Shown here one piece after another: positions 1-9,150 of a stretch of DNA of 64,000 nucleotides. The DNA comes from Mucilaginibacter kameinonensis (GTDB taxonomy: Bacteria; Bacteroidota; Bacteroidia; Sphingobacteriales; Sphingobacteriaceae), in contig NZ_RCWZ01000005.1 in the NCBI RefSeq assembly GCF_003675385.1, forward strand, positions 124,001-188,000, read 5' to 3'. Positions within the stretch are counted from its first letter, which is position 1, and each line of letters begins with the position of its first letter. Position numbers and translations under genes: made by a program. Below the pieces are notes generated by a model. That model was not told where the DNA came from and ran no database searches. It saw nothing but the letters and a program-made list of their open reading frames with translations.

Positions 1-522
1 CAGCAAAAGCTAAAAGCCGAAGAAATCGACCTGGCCAGGAGTAGCGAACTTACTGTGAATATGAACCTTAAGAAAAGCGTTATGAAAGTAACGCTTAACC
101 ATACCGCAAAAAATGCCGCTGATTTACAGTACTATTTACAAAATGTATCGAAAATAGCGCTCAATACCCAGATTAGCGCTATAACAACTACAGATAAAGC
201 AAATAAGCCTTTCGATGCCCGACAAATGGTGGGCGGACAGGACTATTACTCGTACGATATAACTCCCCATAAATTTTATCGCATCATTGATAAGGCGAAA
301 TTCAATGCTTTTTTAAAGAAAACCCAGGCTACATTCATGATGGCTAAGGCTATGCTCATAGATATGCCTTACAAAGTAATCCTGAGGTTTGCCCACCCGG
401 TTAAAAAAATCAATAATTCAAAGGCCATGCTCTCGGCCGACAGGAGGGAAGTAACCCTTGTTACCAGTATGGATGAGGTTATTAAGAATCCTAATGTGAT
501 GAATTTAAAAATTGATTTTTAA
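1..522 (+). CDS. C-terminal part of an unrecognised protein, cut by the window start
   Basis: The reading frame is open from base 1 and ends in TAA at 520-522, so the true start lies before the window. A GTG at 55 and an ATG at 61 are internal candidates, but coding-like sequence continues upstream of both. About 173 residues are visible; they are basic and mixed alpha/beta in character, with no transmembrane segment, cysteine cluster or motif I recognise. The final residues alternate hydrophobic and polar and end in Phe, which is common in secreted Bacteroidota proteins; this is only a weak hint of location. Function unknown. Confidence 0.7.
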   Translation, partial: QQKLKAEEIDLARSSELTVNMNLKKSVMKVTLNHTAKNAADLQYYLQNVSKIALNTQISAITTTDKANKPFDARQMVGGQDYYSYDITPHKFYRIIDKAKFNAFLKKTQATFMMAKAMLIDMPYKVILRFAHPVKKINNSKAMLSADRREVTLVTSMDEVIKNPNVMNLKIDF

Positions 523-599
523 AATCAGTTAGTTCAATAATATTAAGAAATGTTGGCGTAATATTAGATTCGGAAATTTGCAGTACATAACTTGTGCTC

Positions 600-1040
600 A
601 TGAAATCTGACCTTGACCAAATTATTAAATATTTTGAAACCGAAAAGAAATCACTTGAAATGTCAATCAAGAGATGCCTTGCTGAGTACGATTATTTATA
701 TGCTCATTATCAGCAGGAAGGCCTTTGGCGTTTAGAGATTCATCTTGGCGTATTAAAGGGTTTTAAAGATCCGTTTTATTATAAAAAGGATGAAATTGAA
801 AGATGGCTTAGATGGATGAGCTCTTTTGAGGATAGTGAACGTTTTTCTTTCTATAAAGATACAATCGCTGAAAAGAGAAACGAACTCGAAAAACTAAACA
901 GGCAGCAAACCGGTTATTATTTTAATGATAGCCAGGTAATTGACGACGCATTATTCGATCTGTATGAAAAGCGAATAAGAAAATTCCGATTATGTCTAAG
1001 TGCAGAAGAAAAATTTAATCTTGATTTTGAAATTTCCTGA
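600..1040 (+). CDS. Hypothetical protein, charged and helical
   Basis: 146 residues from the ATG at 600; a GTG two codons upstream (594) is possible but less likely. The protein is rich in Lys, Glu, Tyr and Phe and looks mostly alpha-helical, with coiled-coil-like stretches near residues 1-25 and 90-105. There is no signal peptide or transmembrane segment, so it is probably cytoplasmic. It stops at TGA 1038-1040 and the next small gene continues in the same frame 24 bases later. I do not recognise the family. Confidence 0.6.
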   Translation: MKSDLDQIIKYFETEKKSLEMSIKRCLAEYDYLYAHYQQEGLWRLEIHLGVLKGFKDPFYYKKDEIERWLRWMSSFEDSERFSFYKDTIAEKRNELEKLNRQQTGYYFNDSQVIDDALFDLYEKRIRKFRLCLSAEEKFNLDFEIS

Positions 1041-1064
1041 GAGTTTTTAAAAATTACTCATCAG

Positions 1065-1319
1065 TTGAGCTCCCATCACCGCAATTTGGTTTATTCAACA
1101 GATATTGATGACGATGATATAGCATCTCGACATCCTTTAATAACTCTTGGCTTTGAGTGGGATACTAACGAAAAGAAGTTTGTATACCATTATGATATGA
1201 ACGGGTTCAAAGAGGCCCTGCCTGTAAAGATCTTGTTATCCCGTATAGCTTATGAAAAATTCAGATTCGATCCTGTCTATTCTGATTTGAACGCATCTGT
1301 TATTATATTCGATAAATGA
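1065..1319 (+). CDS. Small hypothetical protein preceding the Rieske gene
   Basis: 84 residues from a TTG at 1065; no ATG is available in this frame after the TGA that ends the upstream gene, so the start is uncertain. Its TGA overlaps the ATG of the Rieske gene by four bases (ATGA at 1316-1319), which argues for translational coupling and for this being a real gene. It contains an acidic patch (DIDDDDIAS) near the N-terminus and no membrane segment. It could also be the 3' part of the upstream gene, separated by a stop codon. Function unknown. Confidence 0.5.
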   Translation: MSSHHRNLVYSTDIDDDDIASRHPLITLGFEWDTNEKKFVYHYDMNGFKEALPVKILLSRIAYEKFRFDPVYSDLNASVIIFDK

Positions 1320-1654
1320 AATGGTATAAAGCTTTGGGAATAATCGATATAGATAGCACATTCATAAAAAAGGTTAAGGCCGGTAGTAAAAGTATTTGCC
1401 TGGTAGGTTTTGAAGGTAAACTTTATGCGGTGTCAGCAAAATGCCCTCATGCAGGCGCAGATTTAAGTGAGGGCTTATGTGTCAGAAAACTAATTGTTTG
1501 CCCTTATCATCGATACACTTACGATTTGGAAACAGGCAAAGGAGGCGAAGGACAAAATGATTTTATTGAAACTTATCCGGTTGAAATAAGGGAAGATGGT
1601 GTTTACATAGGAGTAAACTCAATTTGGGATAAGTTAAGATTGGGGTTTAAGTGA
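1316..1654 (+). CDS. Rieske [2Fe-2S] ferredoxin-like protein
   Basis: 112 residues, a single stand-alone Rieske domain. Both cluster-binding boxes are intact: C43-P-H45 in CPHAG and C62-P-Y-H65 in CPYH. The length and the lack of a membrane anchor fit the soluble electron-transfer ferredoxins related to NirD and to dioxygenase ferredoxins rather than the bc1-complex Rieske protein. The redox partner is not evident nearby; the two upstream genes are unknown. The start overlaps the previous stop by four bases. The TGA stop lies in one arm of a 10-bp inverted repeat that follows. Confidence 0.88.
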   Translation: MKWYKALGIIDIDSTFIKKVKAGSKSICLVGFEGKLYAVSAKCPHAGADLSEGLCVRKLIVCPYHRYTYDLETGKGGEGQNDFIETYPVEIREDGVYIGVNSIWDKLRLGFK

Positions 1655-1691
1655 GTGGTTGATTAAGTGAATGGAAAAAGAAACCACTCAC
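1651..1691. terminator. Inverted repeat between convergent genes, possible terminator
   Basis: GTGAGTGGTT (1651-1660) and AACCACTCAC (1682-1691) are perfect 10-bp arms with a 21-base loop. They lie between the stop of the Rieske gene and the stop of folD, which converge here. No good T-run follows on either strand, so an intrinsic-terminator role is only plausible. Confidence 0.45.
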
Positions 1692-1715
1692 CTAACCAAC
1701 ATCATAAACTACTCA

Positions 1716-2597
1716 CTATTTATAAACCTCTTTATTAGCTGAAGCCAAAGTGTTTTTAAGCAAACCAACAATGGTCATCAAGCCAACGCCACCCGGTACC
1801 GGGGTGATCCATGATGATTTTGGCGCCACGTTTTCAAAATCAACATCGCCGTAAAGCTTAAAGCCCGATTTTGTTGTGGCTGATGTTTCGCGGTTCATAC
1901 CTACGTCAACTACTACAACACCATCTTTCACCATATCAGCAGTAATGAAATTCTTTTTGCCAATGGCTACGATCAAAATATCGGCGTCAAGCGTGAATTT
2001 TTTGATATCAGGAGTACGACTGTGGCAAATGGTTACGGTGCAATTACCCGGAGTTGTGTTGCGCGCCATCAGGATGCTCATAGGCGAACCAACAATATTG
2101 CTGCGACCAACAACAACGCAATGTTTACCTGCAGTTTCAATACCGTATTCCTTAAGCATTAAAGTAATACCATAAGGCGTTGCTGGAATAAATGATGGCA
2201 GGTTGCGTTGCATACGGCCCAGATTAACAGGGTGGAAGCCGTCAACATCTTTGCGGTGATCAATTCGCTCAGTTACCTTTTCAGGGTCGATATGTTTTGG
2301 TAATGGAAGTTGTACAATTATGCCATCGATATCGGCATCGGCATTCAGCTCTTCAACTTTTTTTAGTAATTCTTCTTCGGTAACATCATCTTCATAACGT
2401 ACCAATGATGATTTGAAGCCAACCTTTTCGCAGTTTTTCATTTTACTGGCTACGTAGGTTTCGCTACCGCCGTCATGACCAACCAGTACTGCAACCAAAT
2501 GTGGCTTGCGACCGGTTTTCTCTAATATTTTAGCTGCTTCTTCAGCTATTTCAACCTTAAGTTTTTCTGAAACGTATTTTCCGTCTAAAAGCTGCAT
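1716..2597 (-). CDS. folD: Bifunctional methylenetetrahydrofolate dehydrogenase/cyclohydrolase FolD
   Basis: 293 residues, the normal FolD length. It interconverts 5,10-methylene-, methenyl- and 10-formyl-tetrahydrofolate in the cytoplasm, using NADP(H). Visible signatures are the catalytic YVxSK (Y48-K52), QLPLP (96-100), KDVDGFHPVN (116-125), the Rossmann dinucleotide motif GRSNIVG (164-170) and PVPGGVGLMT near the C-terminus. The gene follows a small unknown ORF by only two bases and lies downstream of lepA on the same strand. A folB gene for the same cofactor pathway sits elsewhere in the window at 21.4 kb. Confidence 0.97.
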   Translation of the reverse strand: MQLLDGKYVSEKLKVEIAEEAAKILEKTGRKPHLVAVLVGHDGGSETYVASKMKNCEKVGFKSSLVRYEDDVTEEELLKKVEELNADADIDGIIVQLPLPKHIDPEKVTERIDHRKDVDGFHPVNLGRMQRNLPSFIPATPYGITLMLKEYGIETAGKHCVVVGRSNIVGSPMSILMARNTTPGNCTVTICHSRTPDIKKFTLDADILIVAIGKKNFITADMVKDGVVVVDVGMNRETSATTKSGFKLYGDVDFENVAPKSSWITPVPGGVGLMTIVGLLKNTLASANKEVYK

Positions 2598-2599
2598 TG

Positions 2600-2851
2600 T
2601 TAAATGTGTTTAACGAAGTGATCAGGCAATGGGGGTAAACTCAAGTTTACCGCTTCTGATTTCACTCGTACTTTTATAAAAGGCCTGTTATCCAGGGATA
2701 ATTTTAATCCTTGATTTTGATTGATCTTGCTAACGATACTTTCAATAGTTTCTGTTTTATTATTCAGGAGCATTTCAAATATAATTTTATTTGAGTGCGC
2801 ATCTTTATTGAAAGCATCAATGTAATATTTCGGTTCGCCGCCATCGTACAC
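2600..2851 (-). CDS. Unknown small protein upstream of folD, start unclear
   Basis: Protein-like sequence with no recognised domain, ending two bases before the folD ATG. The first plausible start is GTG at 2851. However, the frame stays open and reads like protein for about 35 more codons upstream (to about 2946), with no ATG, GTG or TTG in that stretch. The gene may therefore have lost its 5' end, use a non-standard start, or be a decayed remnant between lepA and folD. The visible part is soluble, about 83 residues, with a charged helical middle. Confidence 0.45.
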   Translation of the reverse strand: MYDGGEPKYYIDAFNKDAHSNKIIFEMLLNNKTETIESIVSKINQNQGLKLSLDNRPFIKVRVKSEAVNLSLPPLPDHFVKHI

Positions 2852-2984
2852 AATCCATTTACCATAAACAAAGTCTCCTAAATGAATATGCTTAACAAAC
2901 CCGGTCGCTGTAAAATATGTAACTAACCTGTACAGAATATATCAATTTACTCACCCTCACCTCCCTTCAAAAGGAATTAAGGGA

Positions 2985-4772
2985 TTAATCCAACTTCAAA
3001 ACTGCCATGAATGCCGACTGTGGTATCTCAACGTTACCTACCTGACGCATGCGTTTTTTACCTTGTTTCTGTTTCTCCAACAGCTTACGTTTACGGGAGA
3101 TATCACCACCATAACATTTGGCCGTTACATCTTTACGTAGTGCTTTCACTGTTTCACGGGCGATGATTTTGGCGCCGATAGAGGCCTGGATGATGATCTC
3201 GAACTGTTGACGTGGTAAAAGCTCTTTTAATTTCTCGCAGATCTTTTTACCAAAATCGTAAGAGTTACCACGGAAGATCAGTGACGATAAAGCATCAACG
3301 GGCTCGCTGTTCAGGCGGATGTCCAATTTTACCAGGTCAGACTGACGGTAACCTATCTGGTGATAATCAAAAGATGCATAACCTTTTGAAATGGTTTTCA
3401 GCTTATCATAAAAATCAAATACGATCTCGCCCATCGGCATCTCAAAAATCAACTCAACACGCTCGGATGTAAGGTATGATTGATTAGTGATGGTACCACG
3501 CTTTTGGATACAAAGCGACATTACCGGGCCAACAAATTCAGATTTGGTAATGATGGTGGCCTTGATGTAAGGCTCTTCTACGAAATCAATTTTACTTGGA
3601 TCAGGAAGGTCTGAGGGGTTATTTACCGTAAATGAATCGCCTTTGGTGGTGTGGGCCAAATATGACACGTTGGGTACAGTGGTGATCACCGTCATGTTGA
3701 ACTCGCGTTCCAGACGTTCCTGGATGATCTCCATGTGCAGCATCCCCAAGAAACCGCAACGGAAACCAAAGCCTAAAGCTGCTGATGATTCCGGTTCAAA
3801 AACCAATGAGGCATCATTAAGCTGCAGTTTGGCCATTGATTCACGCAGTTCTTCGTAATCTTCAGTATCAACAGGGTAAATGCCGGCAAATACCATTGGT
3901 TTTACCTCTTCAAATCCCTGAATACCTTGTTCGCAAGGACGGTCAACCTGGGTGATAGTATCACCTACTTTAACTTCTTTCGCCTCTTTGATACCCGAAA
4001 TAATATAGCCTACATCGCCGGTTTTGATCACATCCTTAGCCAGCGGGCGCAGTTTTAATGTACCAACTTCATCAGCAAGATATTGCTTTTCGGTAGCCAC
4101 GAACTTTACTTTGTCGCCTTTGCGGATCTCACCATTAACAACTTTAAAGTAAGCAATAATACCCCTAAATGAATTGAAAACAGAGTCAAAGATCAAGGCC
4201 TGCAGCGGAGCTTTCGGGTCACCTACAGGCGCTGGTACACGCTCAACAATAGCACGAAGTATGTCGTGTACGCCCATACCAGTTTTACCTGATGCGGCAA
4301 GGATTTCTTCGCGTTTACAGCCAATGAGGTCAACTATCTGATCTTTTACTTCCTCTGGCATAGCGCCCGGAAGGTCCATTTTATTCAGAATAGGGATGAT
4401 CTCCAGGTCGTTCTCTAAAGCCAGGTACAGGTTTGAAATGGTTTGTGCCTGAATACCCTGTGCTGCATCAACAATCAGCAAAGCGCCTTCACAGGCAGCT
4501 ATAGAGCGCGATACCTCGTATGAGAAATCCACGTGTCCGGGCGTGTCGATCAGGTTGAGTACGTATTTTTGACCATCAAGCTCGTAGTCCATTTGTATGG
4601 CATGGCTTTTTATGGTAATACCGCGCTCGCGTTCCAAATCCATATCGTCAAGCAGCTGTGCCTGCGATTCGCGCTGGGTTATAGTGTTAGTATACTCTAA
4701 TAACCTATCGGCAAGTGTGCTTTTGCCGTGGTCGATGTGTGCTATGATACAAAAATTACGAATGTGCTCCAT
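2985..4772 (-). CDS. lepA: Elongation factor 4 (LepA), ribosomal back-translocase GTPase
   Basis: 595 residues, full length for LepA/EF4. G1 is AHIDHGKST (11-19), G3 is DTPGH (76-80) and G4 is NKMD (130-133). The C-terminal region carries the LepA-specific domain with RKKLLEKQKxGKKRM-type basic residues and a GGDISRKRK stretch. LepA is a translational GTPase acting on the ribosome. In many bacteria it is cotranscribed with lepB; here no signal peptidase gene is adjacent. The start ATG (4770-4772) is preceded by an AT-rich leader without a Shine-Dalgarno sequence. Confidence 0.97.
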   Translation of the reverse strand: MEHIRNFCIIAHIDHGKSTLADRLLEYTNTITQRESQAQLLDDMDLERERGITIKSHAIQMDYELDGQKYVLNLIDTPGHVDFSYEVSRSIAACEGALLIVDAAQGIQAQTISNLYLALENDLEIIPILNKMDLPGAMPEEVKDQIVDLIGCKREEILAASGKTGMGVHDILRAIVERVPAPVGDPKAPLQALIFDSVFNSFRGIIAYFKVVNGEIRKGDKVKFVATEKQYLADEVGTLKLRPLAKDVIKTGDVGYIISGIKEAKEVKVGDTITQVDRPCEQGIQGFEEVKPMVFAGIYPVDTEDYEELRESMAKLQLNDASLVFEPESSAALGFGFRCGFLGMLHMEIIQERLEREFNMTVITTVPNVSYLAHTTKGDSFTVNNPSDLPDPSKIDFVEEPYIKATIITKSEFVGPVMSLCIQKRGTITNQSYLTSERVELIFEMPMGEIVFDFYDKLKTISKGYASFDYHQIGYRQSDLVKLDIRLNSEPVDALSSLIFRGNSYDFGKKICEKLKELLPRQQFEIIIQASIGAKIIARETVKALRKDVTAKCYGGDISRKRKLLEKQKQGKKRMRQVGNVEIPQSAFMAVLKLD

Positions 4773-4846
4773 TGAACCGCAAAAATAGCTTTTTAGGATG
4801 ATAAATTGGTATTGAGTTTTTTAATTGGCTTTTTATTTCGTTAACA

Positions 4847-5605
4847 CTATAGCAACTCAAATAAACAAGCGGTTAAATTAAAGCAAAAATGAAAGAATAC
4901 GCCATACCAGATGGTATTTTCTTTAACCCGGGTATAACCCAGAAATAAGGCGAATGGAATTAACCAAAACAAGGAAATGAAGCTAAGATGGATAATGGCA
5001 AATAAGAAAGCCGAAATAAAAACAGCCTGTCCGGTATCTGCAATATTTAGTAATGACTGTAGCAGATAGCCCCTAAAGCCAAGTTCTTCAAATAAAGCGG
5101 GCGTTATGGCTGTGAAAAATATGATTAAATAGGCTGAGCCGGGCGAATCGGCAAAAATAGAGTAGTAATAATAATCGCGGGAGAAAACAATAACGTTGAC
5201 CCAGTTTGCGATGTAATGGATCAACAAAGCGCTTGTCATGGCAAATGCACCGTAGGCCGCTAATTTGGGGAATGAAAATGAAGGCCAGCGGAGTAGTTTC
5301 TTACAATTGGCCCAGTTATATGCGAAAAATATGACCGCGGTACCGGCTATAATAATTTCGATAATCAGGAACCAACCTATCGTCTTAAAATAATCAACAA
5401 ACGATGATAATGCACATATCAGGATATAAATGCAGTAAAACAGGGCGGTCTGTTTCAGTAATTTCCAGTTATGTGCAGTTTGACTGTTAAATGTTTCGAT
5501 TTGTTTGTGGCCGCAGCTACTGCAAAACTTTACATTAACACCATTTGAGGCCCCGCATTGTGCACAGAGCCTCGTTTCCGCCATTTCTTGTTCGTTGAAC
5601 ACCAA
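4847..5605 (-). CDS. Zinc-ribbon CPBP family intramembrane protease (CAAX protease-like)
   Basis: 252 residues. A zinc ribbon at the N-terminus has C14-x2-C17 and C28-x2-C31. It is followed by several hydrophobic segments and the ABI/CPBP core: E173-E174-x3-R178 (EELGFR), a conserved His at 206 and a second H239-x3-N243. These are the metal-ligand/catalytic motifs of type II CAAX prenyl-endopeptidase-like proteases. The substrate is unknown. It sits four bases downstream of a second zinc-ribbon membrane protein, so the two probably form an operon. Confidence 0.85.
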   Translation of the reverse strand: MVFNEQEMAETRLCAQCGASNGVNVKFCSSCGHKQIETFNSQTAHNWKLLKQTALFYCIYILICALSSFVDYFKTIGWFLIIEIIIAGTAVIFFAYNWANCKKLLRWPSFSFPKLAAYGAFAMTSALLIHYIANWVNVIVFSRDYYYYSIFADSPGSAYLIIFFTAITPALFEELGFRGYLLQSLLNIADTGQAVFISAFLFAIIHLSFISLFWLIPFALFLGYTRVKENTIWYGVFFHFCFNLTACLFELL

Positions 5606-5609
5606 AAAA

Positions 5610-6152
5610 CTAAGCGATATTGTTTTCTTTCCTGATTTTTTCTATTTCCATTGCCGATTTGATACCCTTAATCATGTAGCCGATGATCACAATTTTTATA
5701 ATGATACCCTGAGCAATAGATATAGGTTCAATTATGGCATTTAATACCTGTACAATCACGTACAACGATAAACCTGATATTAGGCAGGCTAAAGGCTTGC
5801 GCTTGCTGTAAGCACCTAAAACTAAGAATATAGCCGCCATTATGATATTGGTTATCACTACAGATACTACGTCGACCTCATCTTTGTGTATGAAAAAATA
5901 TATCAGACCTGCGAAAATGAAAACGCCTGCCAGGTAATATAATGTATTGCTTGCCTGCCTGAGCGTTTTGTTATAAGTAAACATATCTATTTCCTCAACC
6001 TGGCGCTCTGAAATAAATTTGTTTTGTTCGGCTTCAGTACCTTTAAGTGGGTATCCGCATTGGGTGCAAAATGTATCTTCGGCTTTTGAATCGGCGTTGC
6101 AGTGTGCGCATTTCTCCGTTAATTGAACGGCTACAGGAATTTGATTTTCCAT
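5610..6152 (-). CDS. Zinc-ribbon membrane protein of unknown function
   Basis: 180 residues. An N-terminal zinc ribbon (C15-x2-C18, C29-x2-C32) is followed by a charged linker and about four hydrophobic segments (roughly residues 72-88, 95-115, 120-140 and 145-165). The arrangement resembles the ribbon-plus-membrane layout of the downstream CPBP protease gene, from which it is separated by four bases. The ribbon probably serves protein-protein contact on the cytoplasmic face. No enzymatic motif is visible, and it may be an accessory partner of the protease. Confidence 0.75.
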   Translation of the reverse strand: MENQIPVAVQLTEKCAHCNADSKAEDTFCTQCGYPLKGTEAEQNKFISERQVEEIDMFTYNKTLRQASNTLYYLAGVFIFAGLIYFFIHKDEVDVVSVVITNIIMAAIFLVLGAYSKRKPLACLISGLSLYVIVQVLNAIIEPISIAQGIIIKIVIIGYMIKGIKSAMEIEKIRKENNIA

Positions 6153-6267
6153 TGAATTTTTGTGATAAGGACTTAAATGTTACACGAATATAATTATTGA
6201 AAATTTAATTGTGTTACAAAACATATAATTTTAGTTTCCCAGGACCGATGACTTTTTTCTGGCCCAT

Positions 6268-7143
6268 ATGTTTAAAAACGAAATCTTTAATAGCGTGCTT
6301 AATCACATACAAAGCAAACTTAATTTATGCATTACGGATGTTAGTGCAGTGATTGGTGGCGACATAAACAAAGTTTATCGTTTGCAGGGGGACGGTAGTT
6401 GTTATTTGCTAAAAGTAAACGACAGGTACAATTATCCCAATATGTTTGCAAGAGAGCAGGAGGGCTTATGCGCTATCGGTAAGACTAATACAATATCGGT
6501 TCCTGATGTTATTCTTCAAGGAGAGGTGGACAATGAGAGTTATCTTGTATTGGAGTGGATTAATGCAGGTTCTGGAAACGCTTTGTCATCTTCTAAATTA
6601 GGTACGGAGATTGCCCGAATACATAAGAACAGCGATGCTCAATTTGGCTTTTATACTGATAACTATATGGGATCGCTCCATCAAAGCAATAAAAGACATG
6701 GCAGTTGGACTCAGTTTTTTATTGAGGAAAGATTGCAACCCATGGTTAAAATGGCTGTAGATAAAAAAGAACTCAACCAAAGCGATGTGCGCAAGTTTGA
6801 TGAGCTGTATAAGAAACTTCCGGGTTTGTTTACAGAAGAACCTCCCGCATTATTACATGGCGATCTTTGGGGAGGTAATTATTTAATTGATGTAGAAGGA
6901 AAGCCTTATTTGATTGATCTGGCCGTTTATTATGGCAACCGCGAGTTTGATATTGCAATGACTACACTTTTCGGTGGTTTTGACCGTACTTTTTATGAAG
7001 CCTATAATGCGGAATTTCCGTTTCAGAACGGTTGGCAGCAAAGGCTTCAACTTTGGAACTTATATCCACTATTGGTTCATGTAAACCTGTTTGGCGGTAT
7101 GTACGCCAAACAGGTAAGGGATAATCTTTCGGTATTTGTTTAG
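6268..7143 (+). CDS. Fructosamine kinase family protein
   Basis: 291 residues, typical for the fructosamine-3-kinase/ketosamine-3-kinase family, which phosphorylates ketosamine adducts on glycated proteins or small amines in the cytoplasm. Visible: a beta-strand Lys (K49, LLKV), the catalytic loop HGDLWGGN (H197-N204) and the metal-binding Asp in YLIDLA (D217). The last is IDLA rather than the usual IDPA. It converges with the next gene: the stop codons overlap by four bases (7140-7143). Confidence 0.9.
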   Translation: MFKNEIFNSVLNHIQSKLNLCITDVSAVIGGDINKVYRLQGDGSCYLLKVNDRYNYPNMFAREQEGLCAIGKTNTISVPDVILQGEVDNESYLVLEWINAGSGNALSSSKLGTEIARIHKNSDAQFGFYTDNYMGSLHQSNKRHGSWTQFFIEERLQPMVKMAVDKKELNQSDVRKFDELYKKLPGLFTEEPPALLHGDLWGGNYLIDVEGKPYLIDLAVYYGNREFDIAMTTLFGGFDRTFYEAYNAEFPFQNGWQQRLQLWNLYPLLVHVNLFGGMYAKQVRDNLSVFV

Positions 7144-8813
7144 TTGGTGCCTTGTACAAAGATTGGTGTTTCAGATACAGTTACGGTTAGCTTACCATCA
7201 ACTGTATTAACCTGGGTTTTCACTGCCTCGTCTGCACCTGTTTTTAGCGTGTAGATATTTGCTTTCGGAGTACCCAAATCAAGTGTGTAAGTGCCTGTAC
7301 GTGCCCTGAAATCAGGAATGGTAAGGGCGTACATGGTTTGTGAGTCTGATACATACTTGTCCACCAGCGGGTCTGCATTCAAGGTGCCCGAGTAGGTATA
7401 GCTACCCATTAATTTTGATGTTTGCAATATAAAATCTGCTGCCGGTCTGCGTTTGCCGTTTTCAGCCAAGCCTGACGTGGCATACTGAACATCAACATTT
7501 GGGGTATCATCAAAAAGCTGGTAGTAAAATACGCGCTGGATACCATGGCGAATATAAAGTAACGAAGTTCTTAAGATCCAGTCGGCCTGGGTATCTTTCG
7601 GTAACTTATCGCCAACATATAACGCTTTCTGGTAGCTTCCCTGGTTTATATCATAGCCTGATTCGGTTACCCAAACAGGGAGGGGTTTAGTTAATGAGTT
7701 AGCGTATTGAACAAATGAGTCGGCGATCTGGCCGGCCATGGACAGCTCAGGGGGCAGGCCGATAGTTGCAGATTGATGCGTTAATATATTGCCATTGTTA
7801 TTGTAATAATGGTAATTGATGATATCGAAACAAAGGTCCACACTTCCATCGGCACGGTAACCGCGATTAGTACGGCACCATTCTACCATTTTCTTCACGA
7901 AATCTACGTTGCAGGTAGCTAAACCGCCCATCACAACTTTCATGTTAGGATCGGCATTTTTTACACCTGCATTTTTACCAAGTTTGCCTTTATCACCATC
8001 ATAAAATGCAGACATGTTGGCTGCGTATTCTTCGGCGGTTTGTTGCGTTGCCGGCCCTTTCCACCATTTATCGCGTTCGTTATCGCATTCAACATACGAT
8101 ACCACGCTCATTCCTATTTTTACCTGGTTGGGTGGATCGTTGGTCCAGCGCACGCTTGAGTCAACCTTTACCAACGACCTGTCCACATTGGCATTGTAGC
8201 CGTAGCGGGCTGCAAATTGAAATGCCATACGTGCCTGTTCAATATAACTTGCCGGATCGGCCTTGCTTAAACCATAAAGAAGCGGCGCGTTTTCAAGGTC
8301 TTGCATATCATTGGGGTAGGTGCTAACCAACCACGGTGGGCAATTTTTTATATCCGCTAAAACCAATATACCCTCCTGCTTGCAGCGGTTATAAATAAGG
8401 TCGTAATCCCAGCTGCCTTCATGTGTTGGACTGAAGGTGTAATTGCCTTTGGTACTTTCCATCCGGGCCCAACCCAGGTAATGCCTGACGCCGCTGAATG
8501 ATTTGATGAGCGCCATATTGGTTTCATAAATGGTACTTTTCAGATTAGGGTTAGCCGGATCCTGCAAAAAGTTCCATTCATATGCGTTAATGCCAAACAT
8601 ATCTTTTAACTGAACACCGACGCCGCTGTACGAGTTTAATCTTAATTTACCGGAAGCGTCAATAACGCCCGCAGACATTTTTTCAGAGTTTTGCGCAGGC
8701 GGAGTAAGCCTTTCCGGACGGCACCTGCTGAATAAAAAGGTAGAAAACAGAATGACTGCCAGTATTTTACTGTGAAATACGATTTGCATGCCCCGTTGTA
8801 ATTTTGTGCTCAT
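7140..8813 (-). CDS. Putative clan GH-A glycoside hydrolase, exported
   Basis: 557 residues. ATG 8813 is the first start; the second Met (8789) places a hydrophobic signal segment nearer the N-terminus and may be the true start. C31 follows that segment but is preceded by Arg, a poor lipobox. The body looks like a (beta/alpha)8 barrel: N245-E246 in ECDNERD fits the acid/base position and E384 in WVTESGYD fits the nucleophile, both typical of clan GH-A (GH5/GH39-like). A C-terminal beta-rich domain follows from about residue 475. Family and substrate cannot be fixed by eye. It is not linked to a SusCD pair. Confidence 0.75.
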   Translation of the reverse strand: MSTKLQRGMQIVFHSKILAVILFSTFLFSRCRPERLTPPAQNSEKMSAGVIDASGKLRLNSYSGVGVQLKDMFGINAYEWNFLQDPANPNLKSTIYETNMALIKSFSGVRHYLGWARMESTKGNYTFSPTHEGSWDYDLIYNRCKQEGILVLADIKNCPPWLVSTYPNDMQDLENAPLLYGLSKADPASYIEQARMAFQFAARYGYNANVDRSLVKVDSSVRWTNDPPNQVKIGMSVVSYVECDNERDKWWKGPATQQTAEEYAANMSAFYDGDKGKLGKNAGVKNADPNMKVVMGGLATCNVDFVKKMVEWCRTNRGYRADGSVDLCFDIINYHYYNNNGNILTHQSATIGLPPELSMAGQIADSFVQYANSLTKPLPVWVTESGYDINQGSYQKALYVGDKLPKDTQADWILRTSLLYIRHGIQRVFYYQLFDDTPNVDVQYATSGLAENGKRRPAADFILQTSKLMGSYTYSGTLNADPLVDKYVSDSQTMYALTIPDFRARTGTYTLDLGTPKANIYTLKTGADEAVKTQVNTVDGKLTVTVSETPIFVQGTN

Positions 8814-9150
8814 AAGCTACAATTAATAAAGTTTAATAAAAAACATATTTAATGTTTTCAGAGGCAGCGGAAACCGCATAACTATCCCATGAACCTTTCG
8901 GAGTTATTTTTTTAATTAAAGTTTCAGGAATATGAGTAGTAGTGTAGTTATGGGTGTTTTAACGTATAGTTTAGGCTTCGGGTTTCGTTACTCTTTAAAG
9001 TTTTAGAGTAAATTTTTAAGTACCTGTTTATTAATATGTTGCGTTTTGGTTTGATAGCGATCTATCATTATCGCTGAAATAGGTTAAAAATTATATAACC
9101 TTTATTTAATATATCAACAGGGCCTTTTTCCGGATGATATCGATAAGTTC
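8814..9150. other. Long intergenic region upstream of the GH-A glycosidase
   Basis: AT-rich, no open frame of note on either strand. It presumably contains the promoter of the glycosidase at 7140-8813. A short imperfect palindrome (AGGTTAAAAATTATATAACCT) lies near 9082-9102; it might be an operator. I see nothing else convincing. Confidence 0.4.

Noticed and set aside
7140..7143. Regulatory meaning of overlapping convergent stop codons
   Set aside because: Four-base convergent overlaps are common in compact genomes and need no special explanation.
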